From: Macrotis lagotis | Lineage: Eukaryota > Chordata > Mammalia > Peramelemorphia > Peramelidae | Assembly (NCBI RefSeq): GCF_037893015.1 | Contig: NC_133658.1 | Span: 253,214,518 to 253,278,517, forward strand | DNA length: 64,000 nucleotides | Reading direction: 5' to 3' | In this document: positions 13,150-23,980 of the stretch, piece after piece | How positions within the stretch are numbered: position 1 is the first letter of the stretch | Layout: each line of letters starts with the position of its first letter | Position numbers and translations under genes: made by a program | Notes under the pieces: model-generated | What the model was told of the DNA's origin: nothing | The model's database searches: none | The model's input: only the letters and a program-made list of their open reading frames with translations

Positions 13150-13807
13150 CCTAAGTCAAAGGAGGGATGAAGGAAAGGCAAGAGGAGAAGAAAGAAGAAA
13201 TGAGGCAAGGAAAGGCAAGAGGAGAAGAAAGAAATCCAATTCAATCCTCTCTCTCACTCTCTCTCCATATATGTGTGTATGTATGTATATAATATATAGA
13301 TATATACAAGCACTAGGAAGACAAAGGCAAAATGAAAAATAATTCTCAAGGAACTTGTATTCCCCTGTGTAGATATGAGTATACTCTTGTTCTAATCAAA
13401 CTGGCCTTCTTGCTGGTCTCCATATATGACATCCCATCTCCTGCCCCTATGCCCTTTGTACAGACTATCCCTGCTTCCCTGTCTCTAGAATTGGAACTAC
13501 TATCTATCTTCAAGATTCAATTTTTGCACCATCTCCTTCAAAAGACCTTTTCTGACTCCTCCAGTCAGCGCCTCCTCAAGACCTTTACTTTTGTATAAAT
13601 CATAAGATCAAAAAAAAATCATAAGATCATGGATTAGAACTGGAAAACACTTCAGAGGCTGTTTATTCCAACATCTTTGTTTTACATTAAAGTGATTTAC
13701 CCAAAGACATTTGCCCAAGGACAAATAGGTAGTAAATTATAAAGTAGTGATTTAAATCAAAGACCTCAGATTCCCAATCCAACTCTTTACTTCTTTACAT
13801 TTCAGTG

Positions 13808-13819
13808 CACACACACACA

Positions 13820-13890
<71 letters not shown>

Positions 13891-13891
13891 C
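13808..13891. repeat. (CA)n microsatellite
   Basis: About 84 bases of CA with two 'cat' interruptions. The counterpart at 51,462-51,485 in copy B of the duplicated block is much shorter. Confidence 0.95.
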
Positions 13892-14104
13892 CCTCTCCAA
13901 TCCTTGTAACCTGTAATCTCATTTGGGCAGAAGCTAACTCTTGTATTTGTCTCCTCACCTATTAGATATTTAATAAATATATGTTGATCAGTATAGATCT
14001 GGAGATTGAAGAAAGAAGGAAGAAGCAATTATAGCAAAAACACCTCAGGAAAAGCATCCTCAGAAGAGATCACACATCAGTTGAGCCTTGAAAGAAACTA
14101 GGAT

Positions 14105-14270
14105 TAGAGGGTAACTAGGTGGTGTAGTGGATAGAGCACTGGCCTTGGAGTCAGGAGGATCTGAGTTCAAATTTGGACCCAGATACTTAATAATTGCCTA
14201 ACTTGTGTGACTTTAGGCAAGTCACTTAACCCCATTTTCTTGCAAAGACCAAAAAAAAAAAGAGAGAGAG
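14105..14270 (+). mobile_element. CORE-SINE, sense, inserted in copy A
   Basis: It reads 'gggtaactaggtggtgtagt' through 'cttaaccccattttcttgca' and a poly-A end that grades into a GA repeat. Near-matching flanks 'aaagaaactagg' and 'aaagaaattagg' are the likely target-site duplication. No counterpart exists in copy B, so it came after the duplication. Confidence 0.85.
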
Positions 14271-14289
14271 AGAGAAAAGAAAGAAAGAA

Positions 14290-14720
14290 ATTAGGTCTAG
14301 AAAAACCTGTAACAGAGACAGGACTGCATTCTAGACATGGGGGGGGGGGGCGGGGACAGGCTGGGTAAAGACCCAGGACAGGGGAGATGGAATTCCAAGT
14401 TTAGAAAATATCAAGGAAGTCAGTTTGGCTAGAAAGGAAATATATATATCAAGGCAAGCAATAAGGCAAGAAGCCTAGAAAGATAGCCTGGAACCAAACT
14501 GATGAACTCTAAATGCCAGATTCAGGAGATTGTGGTTTATCCTAGAAGCACTATAGAGTCATTTCTTGGATGGGGGCAGTGCTGTGGTCAGATTTATAGA
14601 TGAGGAAGATTCTTTTGGCAGCTATGTGAAGATTAGAAAAGTGAGAGAGTGGAGTTCAGAAGTCTAGAAGCCTGCTGAAATAATCCAAGTAAGAGAAGAT
14701 AATGATGAAATGAGGATGAT
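14290..14720 (+). repeat. Ancient unnamed interspersed repeat, copy 2
   Basis: It contains 'agacaggactgcattctaga', 'ggcagtgctgtggtcagatt' and 'agcctgctgaaataatccaa', the internal part of the same unnamed dispersed sequence seen at 1.9-2.66 kb. A G-run lies at about 14,341-14,350. Part is shared with copy B of the duplicated block. Confidence 0.5.
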
Positions 14721-15390
14721 GGAAATGTGAATGGCAAGAAGGGACCAGTTCAAGAGATACATTATGGAATAAAATTAACAAGATGCGCCAACTGATCATA
14801 ACTCACATTTATAGCATGTTTTCCTCAGGGGGAATGAAGTAAGTTGCCAAAGGTCACATAGCTGGTCAGTGGCAGAGTCAGAACCCAGGGCCAAATTACA
14901 AAATGTCATTATTCTCATTTTATAAAGAAACTGAAGCCCAAAAAACAGTGTACAAAGTAATACAGAGTTAATGACAAAATTGAAGGGTAGGGCACTTCAC
15001 TTATCAATTTCTTCCCTCCTACTCCAATGCCAACTCTACTACATGATCCTAAGGTCCTGAATCCCAGTCTGGTGCTCTTTCTACCCCAGTAATGAGCAGC
15101 CACATGGTCATGCTAAAGCTGGAGAACTGCTCTTCCTCAGCTACTCTTACACTTGGCTGTCAGTGGGGTTCTTTCTGAGAGACTTGATTCTGACTGACTT
15201 GGACTCCGACTGCTAGTCCTCCTTCTAATTACCACCAATCGCCTTCACTTCACGCTTTTATCAGATTGCATTAGAGACATCTTGGCACAAGGAGAGGCTT
15301 CCTCTGGGCCACGGACAGCAGCCAGTTTTGTGCTAGAGAGCGGTTGACCTGTCTTCTACTGTCTTAGAAGATAGGCAAGGAGCAGAGGTA

Positions 15391-16092
15391 TGGGCTGTAG
15401 CACCCCCCTGTGGCACATCTTACAACACTGACATTCTTCTTGATGTACTTCTAAGGGAATCCAAAGCTAGTGGTCATCAAAGCCAGCTTTTCCATAAACA
15501 ATAAGGGGGAGAAATAGGAACTTAGGATCCTGGAATTGGGGGAAAAAAACTGAGATGTAAAGTTGGTTTATTATGTAGAAGAAGAAAATGAGGTCTGGGG
15601 TAGGGAGTTTGGCCAAGGTCAGATGATCATTTATGATCATTGAATTTAAAGCTGGAAATTTAACTTAGAAATCATCTAGACTGACCCTTTTGTTTTATTT
15701 AATTAATTTGTTTTGGTTTTATTTTCCTTTATTTTAGACTTGAGGAACCTGAGGCTTGGAAAAACTAAATGATTGGCTCAGGGTTACTAAGGTAATAAGC
15801 AAGAAAAAGAAGAAAGCACAGAGTGCTTTCCCCACATTTTCTCATTTACCCCACACAATAACCTTGTGATCTAGGTGCTACAAGATGTAGTATCCTCATA
15901 TCATAGATGAGAAAAAATGGTGCTCACAGAGGTTGGGACTTGCCCATAGTCATTCAACTAGTACTGGACAAAGACAGTACTGGAACTAAGGTCTTCCTGA
16001 CTCTAGGACTGTAGGATTCCAGATAAAGCATTGGACCTAGAGGCAGGAAGATCTGAATTCAAATCAGTTTCCCTATTATAAAATAGCACTTA
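15391..16092. other. Intergenic, MIR-like fragments
   Basis: Two antisense MIR-like fragments are visible near 15,720-15,800 and 15,830-16,010 ('ataaccttgtgatctaggtg', then a 'gggacttgcccatagtca' block). No gene. Confidence 0.5.
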
Positions 16093-16250
16093 AGGGGTGG
16101 CTAGATGGCGTAGTGGATAAAGCACCAGCCTTGGAGTCAGGAGTACCTGGGTTCAAATCCAGTCTCAGACACTTAATAATTACCTAGCTGTGTGGCCTTG
16201 GGCAAGCCACTTAACCCCATTTGCCTTGCAAAAAAAAAAACCTAAAAAAA
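16093..16250 (+). mobile_element. CORE-SINE, sense, with clear target-site duplication
   Basis: Full-length young copy starting 'ggggtggctagatggcgtag' and ending in an A-rich tail with 'aacctaaaaaaaaccc'. The 13-base flank 'aaaatagcactta' is repeated exactly on both sides. Confidence 0.95.
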
Positions 16251-16354
16251 ACCCAAATAAAATAGCACTTACCTCACAGGATTGTTGTGAGGATCAAATG
16301 AGATAAACTTTGTAAAAGGTTTGGCACAGTAGGCTCTGACACATAATAGGATCT

Positions 16355-16826
16355 TAAATGCTTATAGTATATGATTGTGATAGATTACTTCTGTGCTATA
16401 AGAAATGATCAACTCAATGATCTTAGAAAAACATGGATATATAATGAAGAGGAAATAATGAAAAACAAAATGAGCAGAACCAAGAGAATATTGTACTCAG
16501 GAATAGCAGTGCTCAGCTTTTTGCTCAGCTTTGAGCAAAAAAAAAGTAATTTTGACCATTATAAACACTCAAATAAACTACAACAGACATATGAAGGAAG
16601 CTTCTATCTGCATTCAGAGAAAGAACTGATTAAAGAAATATGTAGGGGCAGCTAGGTGGCATAGTTGATAAAGCACCGGCCTTGGAGTCAGGAGTACCTG
16701 GGTTCAAATCTGGTCTCAGACACTTAATAACTACCTAGCTGTGTGGCCTTGGGCAAGCCACTTAACCCCATTTGCCTTGCAAAAACCTAAAAAAAAAAAA
16801 AGAAATATGTATAGAATAGTTTTTAC

Positions 16827-16865
<39 letters not shown>

Positions 16866-17095
16866 TGTATCTAATGATAGTTGTTTCTACAGAGCTCCTG
16901 AAGAGACAGGGAAGGGGGGGAAAGAAATTTATAAATAGCTTTATTTATATATTTAAAAGGAATAGCAAGTTGTATATAATAGATTTAGTTTCATATGATA
17001 TCATCTTTTTTATTATGCTATGTTATGGAAATACTTGTTTTATTCCATAAATTGAAAAACTAAAAAACCTTTTAAAAATCTAAAAAATACACACA
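16355..17095 (+). mobile_element. L1 3' end, split by a SINE
   Basis: Blocks 'tatatgattgtgatagatta', 'tgctataagaaatgatcaac' and 'aaatgagcagaaccaagaga' mark an L1 3' end. The copy is interrupted at 16,645-16,800 by a SINE and resumes after it into a (GT)n stretch (about 16,832-16,870) and a 'tatggaaatacttgttttat' tail. Confidence 0.7.
16645..16800 (+). mobile_element. CORE-SINE nested in L1
   Basis: A young full-length copy ('ggggcagctaggtggcatag' to poly-A). The 13-base sequence 'aaagaaatatgta' precedes the element at 16,632-16,644 and follows it at 16,799-16,811, so the insertion boundaries are certain. Confidence 0.95.
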
Positions 17096-17859
17096 AAAAA
17101 AGTCTTGTTCTCCCCTCCCATTCTTGTAGAGCTGGGATTCAATTCAAGTTATTTTCTCCAACTCCTTGGTTAATATTCTCTCCAATACATTATACAGCAC
17201 ATCTAGTTGGCAAAATTAAGACCCAAATCCATATGTTCTGGCTCTAAATCAAATACTCTTTCTACTATATCAAAAATGATTGTGAGCTCACATTTTCAGG
17301 GCTCACAAATTGAGGAAATCCTACAAGATCCAAGAAAACTTATTTTTTTAAATGTTGGGAATGGTATGAGATGGCACTACTGACTGGTTTCTCATTACTA
17401 AATGCTTTATCTTGTGCATGTTATCTACTTCTGATATGCCCAGAGCACTTTCAAAAAAGCCTTCATTGTATGAACAAATAAATTAGAAACAAAGTGTTTT
17501 TGTGTTCTCTGTGTAGAAAAAGAATGATGATGGCCTGGACGTAAAACCAACTGGCACCTCAAAGACATACGAGCTAGAACATGTTCAGAGGAGGGAAATC
17601 AAAAAAGAAAAGGGACTCAAATCCTGCAATAATTCTTTGTATATAAAAGAAATGTTTAACATGGAAAAAGAAATAACTGATGGAAACATAATGTGATTAC
17701 TCTTTTCTAATATCTAAAGATTCTCCTTAGGAAGAGGGATTAGGATTTTGTATGACCCCAGAACATAGAGGTAGGAGTAAATCATCTACTTTGTCACTGC
17801 CTCCAAAGATGGGAATCTTTCCATCCTATTTGCATCAGAAACTTTCCATGTGTCATTTC
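17096..17859. other. Intergenic sequence, nothing recognised
   Basis: No gene or assignable repeat beyond possible MIR-like scraps around 17,100-17,290. Confidence 0.35.
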
Positions 17860-17970
17860 CTCTGTTAGAATGTGAGCTCCTCCAGAGTATACTCTCGTAT
17901 ACTCAAAGAATAGCCTAGAGAATAACATCTAATAACCATTTAATAAATATTTCATTCTTTCATTCACTAG
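17860..17970 (+). repeat. L2 LINE 3' end
   Basis: 'tgttagaatgtgagctcctc' followed by an 'ataaccatttaataaatatt' end is the L2 3' terminus. Confidence 0.65.
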
Positions 17971-18284
17971 GTATTCACTAGAGAGGAAGTTTTCAGTTCT
18001 TTATGACAATTAGAAGTGCCCCAAAATGAATGCATTGCCTCCGGAGGCAGTAAGTTCCCTATGATTGGATCCATTCAAACTGAGGGATAGCAGAGATTTT
18101 GTAGAGAAAACTCATCCCACACATATGGGCTGAACTAAGTTGACTTTTGAAATCCTTTCTAGAATTCTATAATCCTGTGAAAAATTAAAGAGTATTAGAT
18201 TTGTTTAAAAAAAATAATAGCTTAATAATAGTCTAAAATAATTTGTTAAAAAATATAATAGTATAAGATTTGAAACATTTTGCA

Positions 18285-18445
18285 AATGTTATCTCACTTG
18301 ATCTTCACAGCAGGTACTTTTATAAATGAGAAAACTGAAACTGAGAGAGATTATGCCTTACCCAAGATCACACAGTACTCTGAGCAGGATTTGAACCCAG
18401 GCCTTCCTGTCTCCAAAATCAATACCCTAACAACTATACTACCCA
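18285..18445 (-). repeat. MIR-like SINE, antisense
   Basis: It reads 'aatgttatctcacttgatct', 'aatgagaaaactgaaactga', then 'atttgaacccaggccttcct', the usual antisense MIR order. Confidence 0.7.
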
Positions 18446-18699
18446 CTTGTCTATCAGGGGACTTGTGTTTGAATCTTGATTCTGATACTTAGCATCACAG
18501 ATATAGAGGTAGAATGACCCTAGACTAATTGCCTCATTTTACCTAGAGAAAACTGAGCTTAGGGAATTTTCCTTAGATTTTATTTAAGGAGAGAATTGTA
18601 ACTCCAAACTCTAACCTATGATTACAAATATAGCACTTTCCTCTCATTCCATGTTGCCTCTCATCCTCAGCTTTGAGACTTGGGATTTTATTAGTCTAT

Positions 18700-19665
18700 G
18701 ATAAGAAGAGAAATATAGAGCTTCATATTTGATCTCTAAAGGTCCTTCCATATCATTTGATATCCTCTAGTTCTCAATGACCTCATTACTTTATTGAAAC
18801 AACAGGCATGCTTCATATAGTTTCATAACTACAAATACATCTATTGAAATGAGATCCTGAATGCATTAATAAACATTTTTTTAAAATGTCAACAGCATGT
18901 CAGCCCATCCACATAGAATGATAGATGTGGCTAGATGTACTTAATGGAAGCAATCATAAGATTACTTTCCCAATAGAGAAAAGAAGAGAAATACGGGGTA
19001 GGCAAGGGTGAGAGGTCAAAGTAGAAACCTATTAGGGATCACCTTGGACCTACTTCATTCAAACAACTCTCCCAGGAAGAATTTCCTTTGTAAAAACTTG
19101 AAGACAGTGACACCATGTGGTTGAAGCTGATACAGTGTGATCTCTTAAACCCAAAGATCCTGGATTCCTGCCCTTTTTCATTTCAACCCTTCACTTTCCT
19201 TCCACAGACATTTATTCAGCAACCATTACTTTCAAGATACTATACTCAGCACTGGAGATGCAAAGAAGAAAAATCATACAATCCTTACCTCAAGCATTTC
19301 CATTTTATCAGCTCAGGGAAATATGTACACAGAAATAAATAATAGAAGTTAAAGAGTAGTGAAGAAAAAGAAGTGTTAAACAAAAATTAGGACAAATGAG
19401 ACTAGAGTGAGAACACTTTTACTTGTGAACTCAATGGGAATTGGAAATGATAGTGGCTTGTTAGGTAGCAACCCAACACATTCCAAAATGGTTAACTTAA
19501 CCATGACAAAAGTCCTCTGAGATAGTGGGTCTAGAATGAAAAGTCCCATTATGTGTTGGAAAAAGTCATGGTTCAGGAAAGTTAAGTGATTTGCCTAGGG
19601 TCACAAAGCCACCAAGAATCAGAGCCAAGATCATAGCTATACTCCATTCCCTCTCTAAATATCCA
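18700..19665 (+). repeat. Duplicated block, copy A, second part
   Basis: It aligns in order with 52,555-53,930. Landmarks: 'tttgatctctaaaggtcctt' with 'tatgatctctaaaagctctt'; 'aactctcccaggaagaattt' with 'aactctcctaggaagaattt'; 'gtgacaccatgtggttgaag' identical in both; 'agatactatactcagcactg' with 'agacattatactcagcattg'; and 'acaaaagtcctctgagatag' with 'acaaaaatcctctgaggtga'. Copy A carries about 3.3 kb between its two parts that copy B lacks. Confidence 0.75.
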
Positions 19666-20689
19666 TATCTCTTTACAGAGATGAATTCATCACCCAATCA
19701 GAAACAAAGGCAGTTTTTTGAGGAAGGAAACGAAATGGAGGGGTATATATGAAGCAGGAGAAAAATTTCCCCTAAAAGTAAAGTAATTTGCAAATTCATA
19801 GAATCACAGCATTTAAGCCCAGAAGCTCTCAGAGGTATTTGTGGGCTAATTCACACGTGAATCCCTTCTACAACTTTTCCAATAAGTGATCAGTTTGAGA
19901 TCCATTGGTAAAAGGAAAGCATTCACTTAAGAGGCAATGCATCCCTCAGGGTAGGTTTTAATTCAAATTGGGGTTTTTTTTAAACCTTTTTCCCCCAGGT
20001 TACTGGTATCCTAAACCAGTATTATCAAACTCAAATAGAACCCAGGAATGGTTTGGGTTGCAGGTTAGCCCATGGGCACTGTATTTGATAGGTCTGTCCC
20101 AGACCATGGAGATACTGAAGTTACTTTATCTTGGGCACATAATTTCTGTTTTGGAAACATTTGAAAGGTTGTGAGAACCTGAGAAAATGTCTAGGCCTTC
20201 ATCTTGTTGGTCACCTATACAAAATCTTTTTATGAGTAATACATATGTGAACTAGACAGAAATAGACAAGTTTTTGAAAGCAATATTCAATGATTAAGCA
20301 CATCCTTATCAATTCACAATTTACTGAAAACCACAGAGAATGTCAGACCCTATTGTACCTATTTTTGTCCATTACAACAAAAACATTTGAATCTGAAGGA
20401 TTCAGGGTGTTTTGCAGATAGGGGACTACTATCAAAACATCAAGATCATTTCCTCATTTCCTCACCAAGGAACTCTTTGAAGATGTAATAACAAGAGGAA
20501 CCCTATTCAATGACTTTCTAATAATAAACCTCAGTTGAGAGTCGTATGTTCTATATAATCTCTATCAAATTACTTACTTTCTTACTTGTGGGGGAAGAAA
20601 GGGTAAGAGGGAGAAAACTTTACTAAAATTAATTTGAATACTATTTTTACATATAATTGGAATAATTAATGAAACAAACAAGCAAAAAG
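19666..20689. other. Intergenic sequence, no gene recognised
   Basis: Beyond the duplicated block I see no gene. A 'gaatcacagcatttaagcc' piece near 19,800 looks like an old dispersed repeat. Confidence 0.35.
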
Positions 20690-21318
20690 AGTTATATGCT
20701 CACCAAAGATAGAGATCCAGTGCAGAGTCATGGATGATCAAATCCTTCAGATGCTCCTGTTTGTGACTGACATTATGATGGCTGCCACAAGACCCAAGAC
20801 ACTGCAGAACCTCCTGGAAGAGATCTGACATCACTCAAAGAAATGACATTCATCCACATAGAAAAAATTCTATGGGACAAAGAATATCTTGCCTAGATTT
20901 CACCATCTGAGAAGTCACCCTAAAGAGTATATCCAACACTATGTATATCTGGGCAACATTGGGGTGATGACTAACCCTGATGTATTTGCTCATCCCTTCA
21001 GTGCAACAACCAAGGACAATTTTGAGCTATCTGCAATGGGGAATACCATCTGTATCCAGAAAAAGAATTATGGACTTTGAACAAAGACCAAAGACTATTA
21101 CCATCAAATTAGAAAAAAAAAAGCATTATATTATAATGTAATTTTACTATCTCATACTTTACATTTCTTCCTTAAGGATATGATTTCTCTGTCATCACAT
21201 TCAACTGAGATCAATGAAATGTAAACACTAACTGCTTTCTGTGGGGAGTGGGGGGAGGGAAGCAAGAATGAGGGAAAACTTGTAAAACTCAAAATACATA
21301 AAATCTTTCTTAAAAAAA
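20690..21318 (+). mobile_element. L1 3' end with A-rich terminus
   Basis: It ends with the 3'-UTR features 'gtggggggagggaagcaaga' and 'actcaaaatacataaaatct'. The copy at 57,385-58,035 has the same tail and the same 'ctgcaatgggaatacca' type block, so both belong to one subfamily. No open frame. Confidence 0.75.
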
Positions 21319-21324
21319 ACTGTT

Positions 21325-21474
21325 GGGGTGGTTAGGTGGCACAATGGATAGATCACTGGCCTTGGAGTCAGGAGTACCTCTGTTCAAATCTGGCCTCAGA
21401 CACTTAATAATTACCTAGCTGTGTGGCCTTGGGCAAGCCACTTAACCCCATTGCCTTGCAAAAACCTAAAAAAA
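21325..21474 (+). mobile_element. CORE-SINE inserted at the L1 A-tail
   Basis: Full-length copy with 'aaaaaaaactgtt' repeated on both sides as target-site duplication, so it landed in or just behind the L1 poly-A tail. Confidence 0.9.
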
Positions 21475-21730
21475 AACTGTTCTATGAAGAAAAATAAATG
21501 TATTAAACACTTTTTAAAAATATGTGCATCTGGGACAGATTATATAATTGGGGAAGAGGCTAGAGTTAAAAGGGAAGAGGAGAATGGACTGAGTTGCTTT
21601 AAGGAATTACAAAGTTCTTTTACTGAATTCAAGATTTCCAAGAAAACAAATAAAATTTTAATATTGACTGATGATATACAATGTTGAACTTTAGGGTGAC
21701 TTCTCAGATGGCAAAATCTAGGCAAGATGA

Positions 21731-21888
21731 GGGGCGGCTAATTGGTGCAGTGGATAGAGCACAGGCCCTGGAGTCAGGAGTACCTGAGTTCAAATCCAGT
21801 CTCAGACACTTAATAATTACCTGGCTGTGTGGCCTTGGGCAAGCCACTTAACCCTATTTGCCTTGAAAAAAAAAAACTAAAAAAAAAA
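21731..21888 (+). mobile_element. CORE-SINE, sense
   Basis: It starts 'ggggcggctaattggtgcag' and ends in a broken poly-A tail. 'caagatga' occurs directly before and shortly after the element. Confidence 0.9.
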
Positions 21889-22167
21889 GCTCAAGATGAA
21901 CATCACATTTATCATGGAGAGGAGTATGGTCAGAATGAGAAGTTGAAATATCTGCAAAACCAAGTAACATCAAAAAAAATCAGACATTAGATGCGATGTT
22001 CCATTCTCATAGTGCCCAACCTTTGCAAAGAAATGGAGGGCCTCTTCTTTGGGGTCCTATTTGGTAATTACAATTCCACACATTTAATTTTATCATTGTT
22101 CTTTTCATCAATATTTTGATAGTGACGTATAATGCTGTTTGTTTCTGCTTACTTCATTGTACATTAG

Positions 22168-22173
22168 TATATA

Positions 22174-22206
<33 letters not shown>
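22168..22206. repeat. (AT)n microsatellite
   Basis: About 39 bases of alternating AT with one 'ac' interruption. Confidence 0.9.
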
Positions 22207-22439
22207 TCCCATGCTTCCTGTACCAAACACAGCCATTTTTCTTAAAGTGAATCAATATTTTATTATATTTGTGTGCCACAATTTATTTTGCCATTCCTCT
22301 ATTGGTGAATATTGATTTTTTTTCCAGAACTGGAGAATCTTTAGAACTAAAAGAAACCTTAGATATTATCCTTCATTTAAGAAATGATAATAGCTAGTAT
22401 TTATGTATCATTTGATATGTATGAGGTCCTATACTGAGC

Positions 22440-22685
22440 ATTTTAATAATAATAATTGCTAACATTTATATAGAGCTTAGTTTGTGCCAGGTGCTTTACA
22501 ATTATTATCTCATCTGATCTTCACAATAATCCTGGATGTTGGGTGTCATTATTATCTCATTTTACAGATAAGAAATCTGAGGCAAACAAGGTCTAAATGA
22601 TTTCACCAGGGTTATATAGCTAGGAAGTATATGAGGGCAGATTTGAATTTAGGTCTTCTGCAGTATCTATTGTACAACCTAGCTG
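22440..22685 (-). repeat. MIR-like SINE, antisense
   Basis: It reads 'tgtgccaggtgctttacaat', 'tattatctcattttacagat', then 'tttgaatttaggtcttctg'. Length is close to a full MIR. Confidence 0.75.
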
Positions 22686-23456
22686 AAAACCTAAATCTCA
22701 CATAGGAAGGTCTGAGAGGAAAGGTTTTTCTAATGAAAAAGAGACAGGTTTGAACATATCAGATTGTCACATTCTATCGCCAGAAATCACTTGCTAGGGT
22801 TTGCCCAGCTTTGATATTATACCAAAGATGCCTCATTGAAAGGGAGAAAGGAAGGCCAAGAGACTTCATGTAGCAACCAGACCATCAACAATAGTCCTGT
22901 CCCATGAATTAGGTCATGGGGTGGAATGGTTCTGGAAAAGGCAAGTGAGAAGGATATTTTTGCACAGAATTCCTCTCAACATAATAAACCTAATTGTGCA
23001 AGTCATATCATCATGTTTTTGACAGCATGGTCCTCTTCAATTAAAGATGAACATCTTCACAGAGAGAAAACTTGTACTCTATAATACAACTACTCTGCCA
23101 AACAATTAAAGCTGCCCATAATTTTTCCAGTCTTGTTTCTTACTATTCCTCTGTTTCAGTAAAAGTGGTCTATTCCTTGTCCCTCTAAGTGACATTTCAC
23201 CTCCTACCTCTGTGACCTCGCAAAACTGGTTTCTGGGATCTCTTTCTCCAAACAGAATCTCTAAACTGCCTTCCAAGCACAACTCAGAGTCTACCTTCTC
23301 CAAGAGTCCCAGCTTGAACCTCCCACTTGTTGGCACTCTATTACTTTTGAAAATTTTTGGTAGCACTTTGCATCATTTTTTCATTTACTTGTGAAAAGGT
23401 TATATTCCCCATCCTCAACCCCACCCCATTGCCCAAATACACCTGGAGTGAGTGAC
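22686..23456. other. Intergenic, possible old L2 piece
   Basis: No gene. The stretch 23,190-23,360 has an L2-like run ('tgacatttcacctcctacct', 'agagtctaccttctccaaga') but is too diverged for certainty. Confidence 0.35.
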
Positions 23457-23607
23457 TTTTTTTTCTTGTTTTGATGGGGGAATGGGGTTAAGAGACTTGC
23501 CCAAGGTCACACAGCTAGTAAGTATCAAGTGTCTGATGCTGGATTTAAACTCAACTCCTCCTGATTCTAGGACCAAGCCTTTATCCATTATGCCACCAAG
23601 CTGCCCT
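23457..23607 (-). mobile_element. CORE-SINE, antisense, diverged
   Basis: It reads 'gggttaagagacttgcccaa', 'ggtcacacagctagtaagta' and ends 'gccaccaagctgccctgg'. It lacks the young 'aaaaacctaaaa' tail, so it is an older subfamily. Confidence 0.85.
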
Positions 23608-23905
23608 GGCAAGTGATTTTTCAAATGCTTTTACTGACCGGTGTTCCTGAAGCTAACAGGATGAAGCTGTGGTCCTGAGGTGATAACTGTTTGATCCCTA
23701 GAGAATGCAAATCATGTGGCTCCAAATGAACTTGATAGCATTCATAAACAGACTACACCTGACCACAGCTGAGTAACCAATAGTCCTCTCTCCTTCTCAC
23801 CCCAATTATAATGTTGGAGCTAGATAGGATTTTCTCTGCACAACAAACACAGATCCATTGGCTGTCCAAGTTTAACTGGAATCATTTCCCTCTGGGCCTT
23901 TGGAT

Positions 23906-23907
<2 letters not shown>

Positions 23908-23977
<70 letters not shown>
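23908..23977. repeat. (CT)n microsatellite
   Basis: About 70 uninterrupted bases of CT. A long Leu/Ser open frame crosses it as an artefact. Confidence 0.95.

Positions 23978-23980
<3 letters not shown>

Larger units (their letters stand above)
13150..15390 (+). repeat. Duplicated block, copy A, first part
   Basis: This stretch aligns in the same orientation and order with 50,300-52,340. Shared landmarks: 'gaaatccaattcaatcc' (13,229) with 'aaaatccaatccaatac'; 'tttgtacagact' followed by the same L2 piece; a CA microsatellite at the same relative place; 'ggcagctatgtgaagatta' with 'gacagctatatatatgga'; and a closely matching stretch starting 'cctactccaatgccaactct' (about 11 mismatches in 128 bases counted by eye around 15.0/52.0 kb). 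Both copies contain the same older MIR-like piece, so this is a duplication of genomic DNA rather than two insertions of one element. Confidence 0.8.

Noticed and set aside
13752..14028. Cys/Val-repeat open frames across the CA microsatellite
   Set aside because: Produced by the repeat itself.
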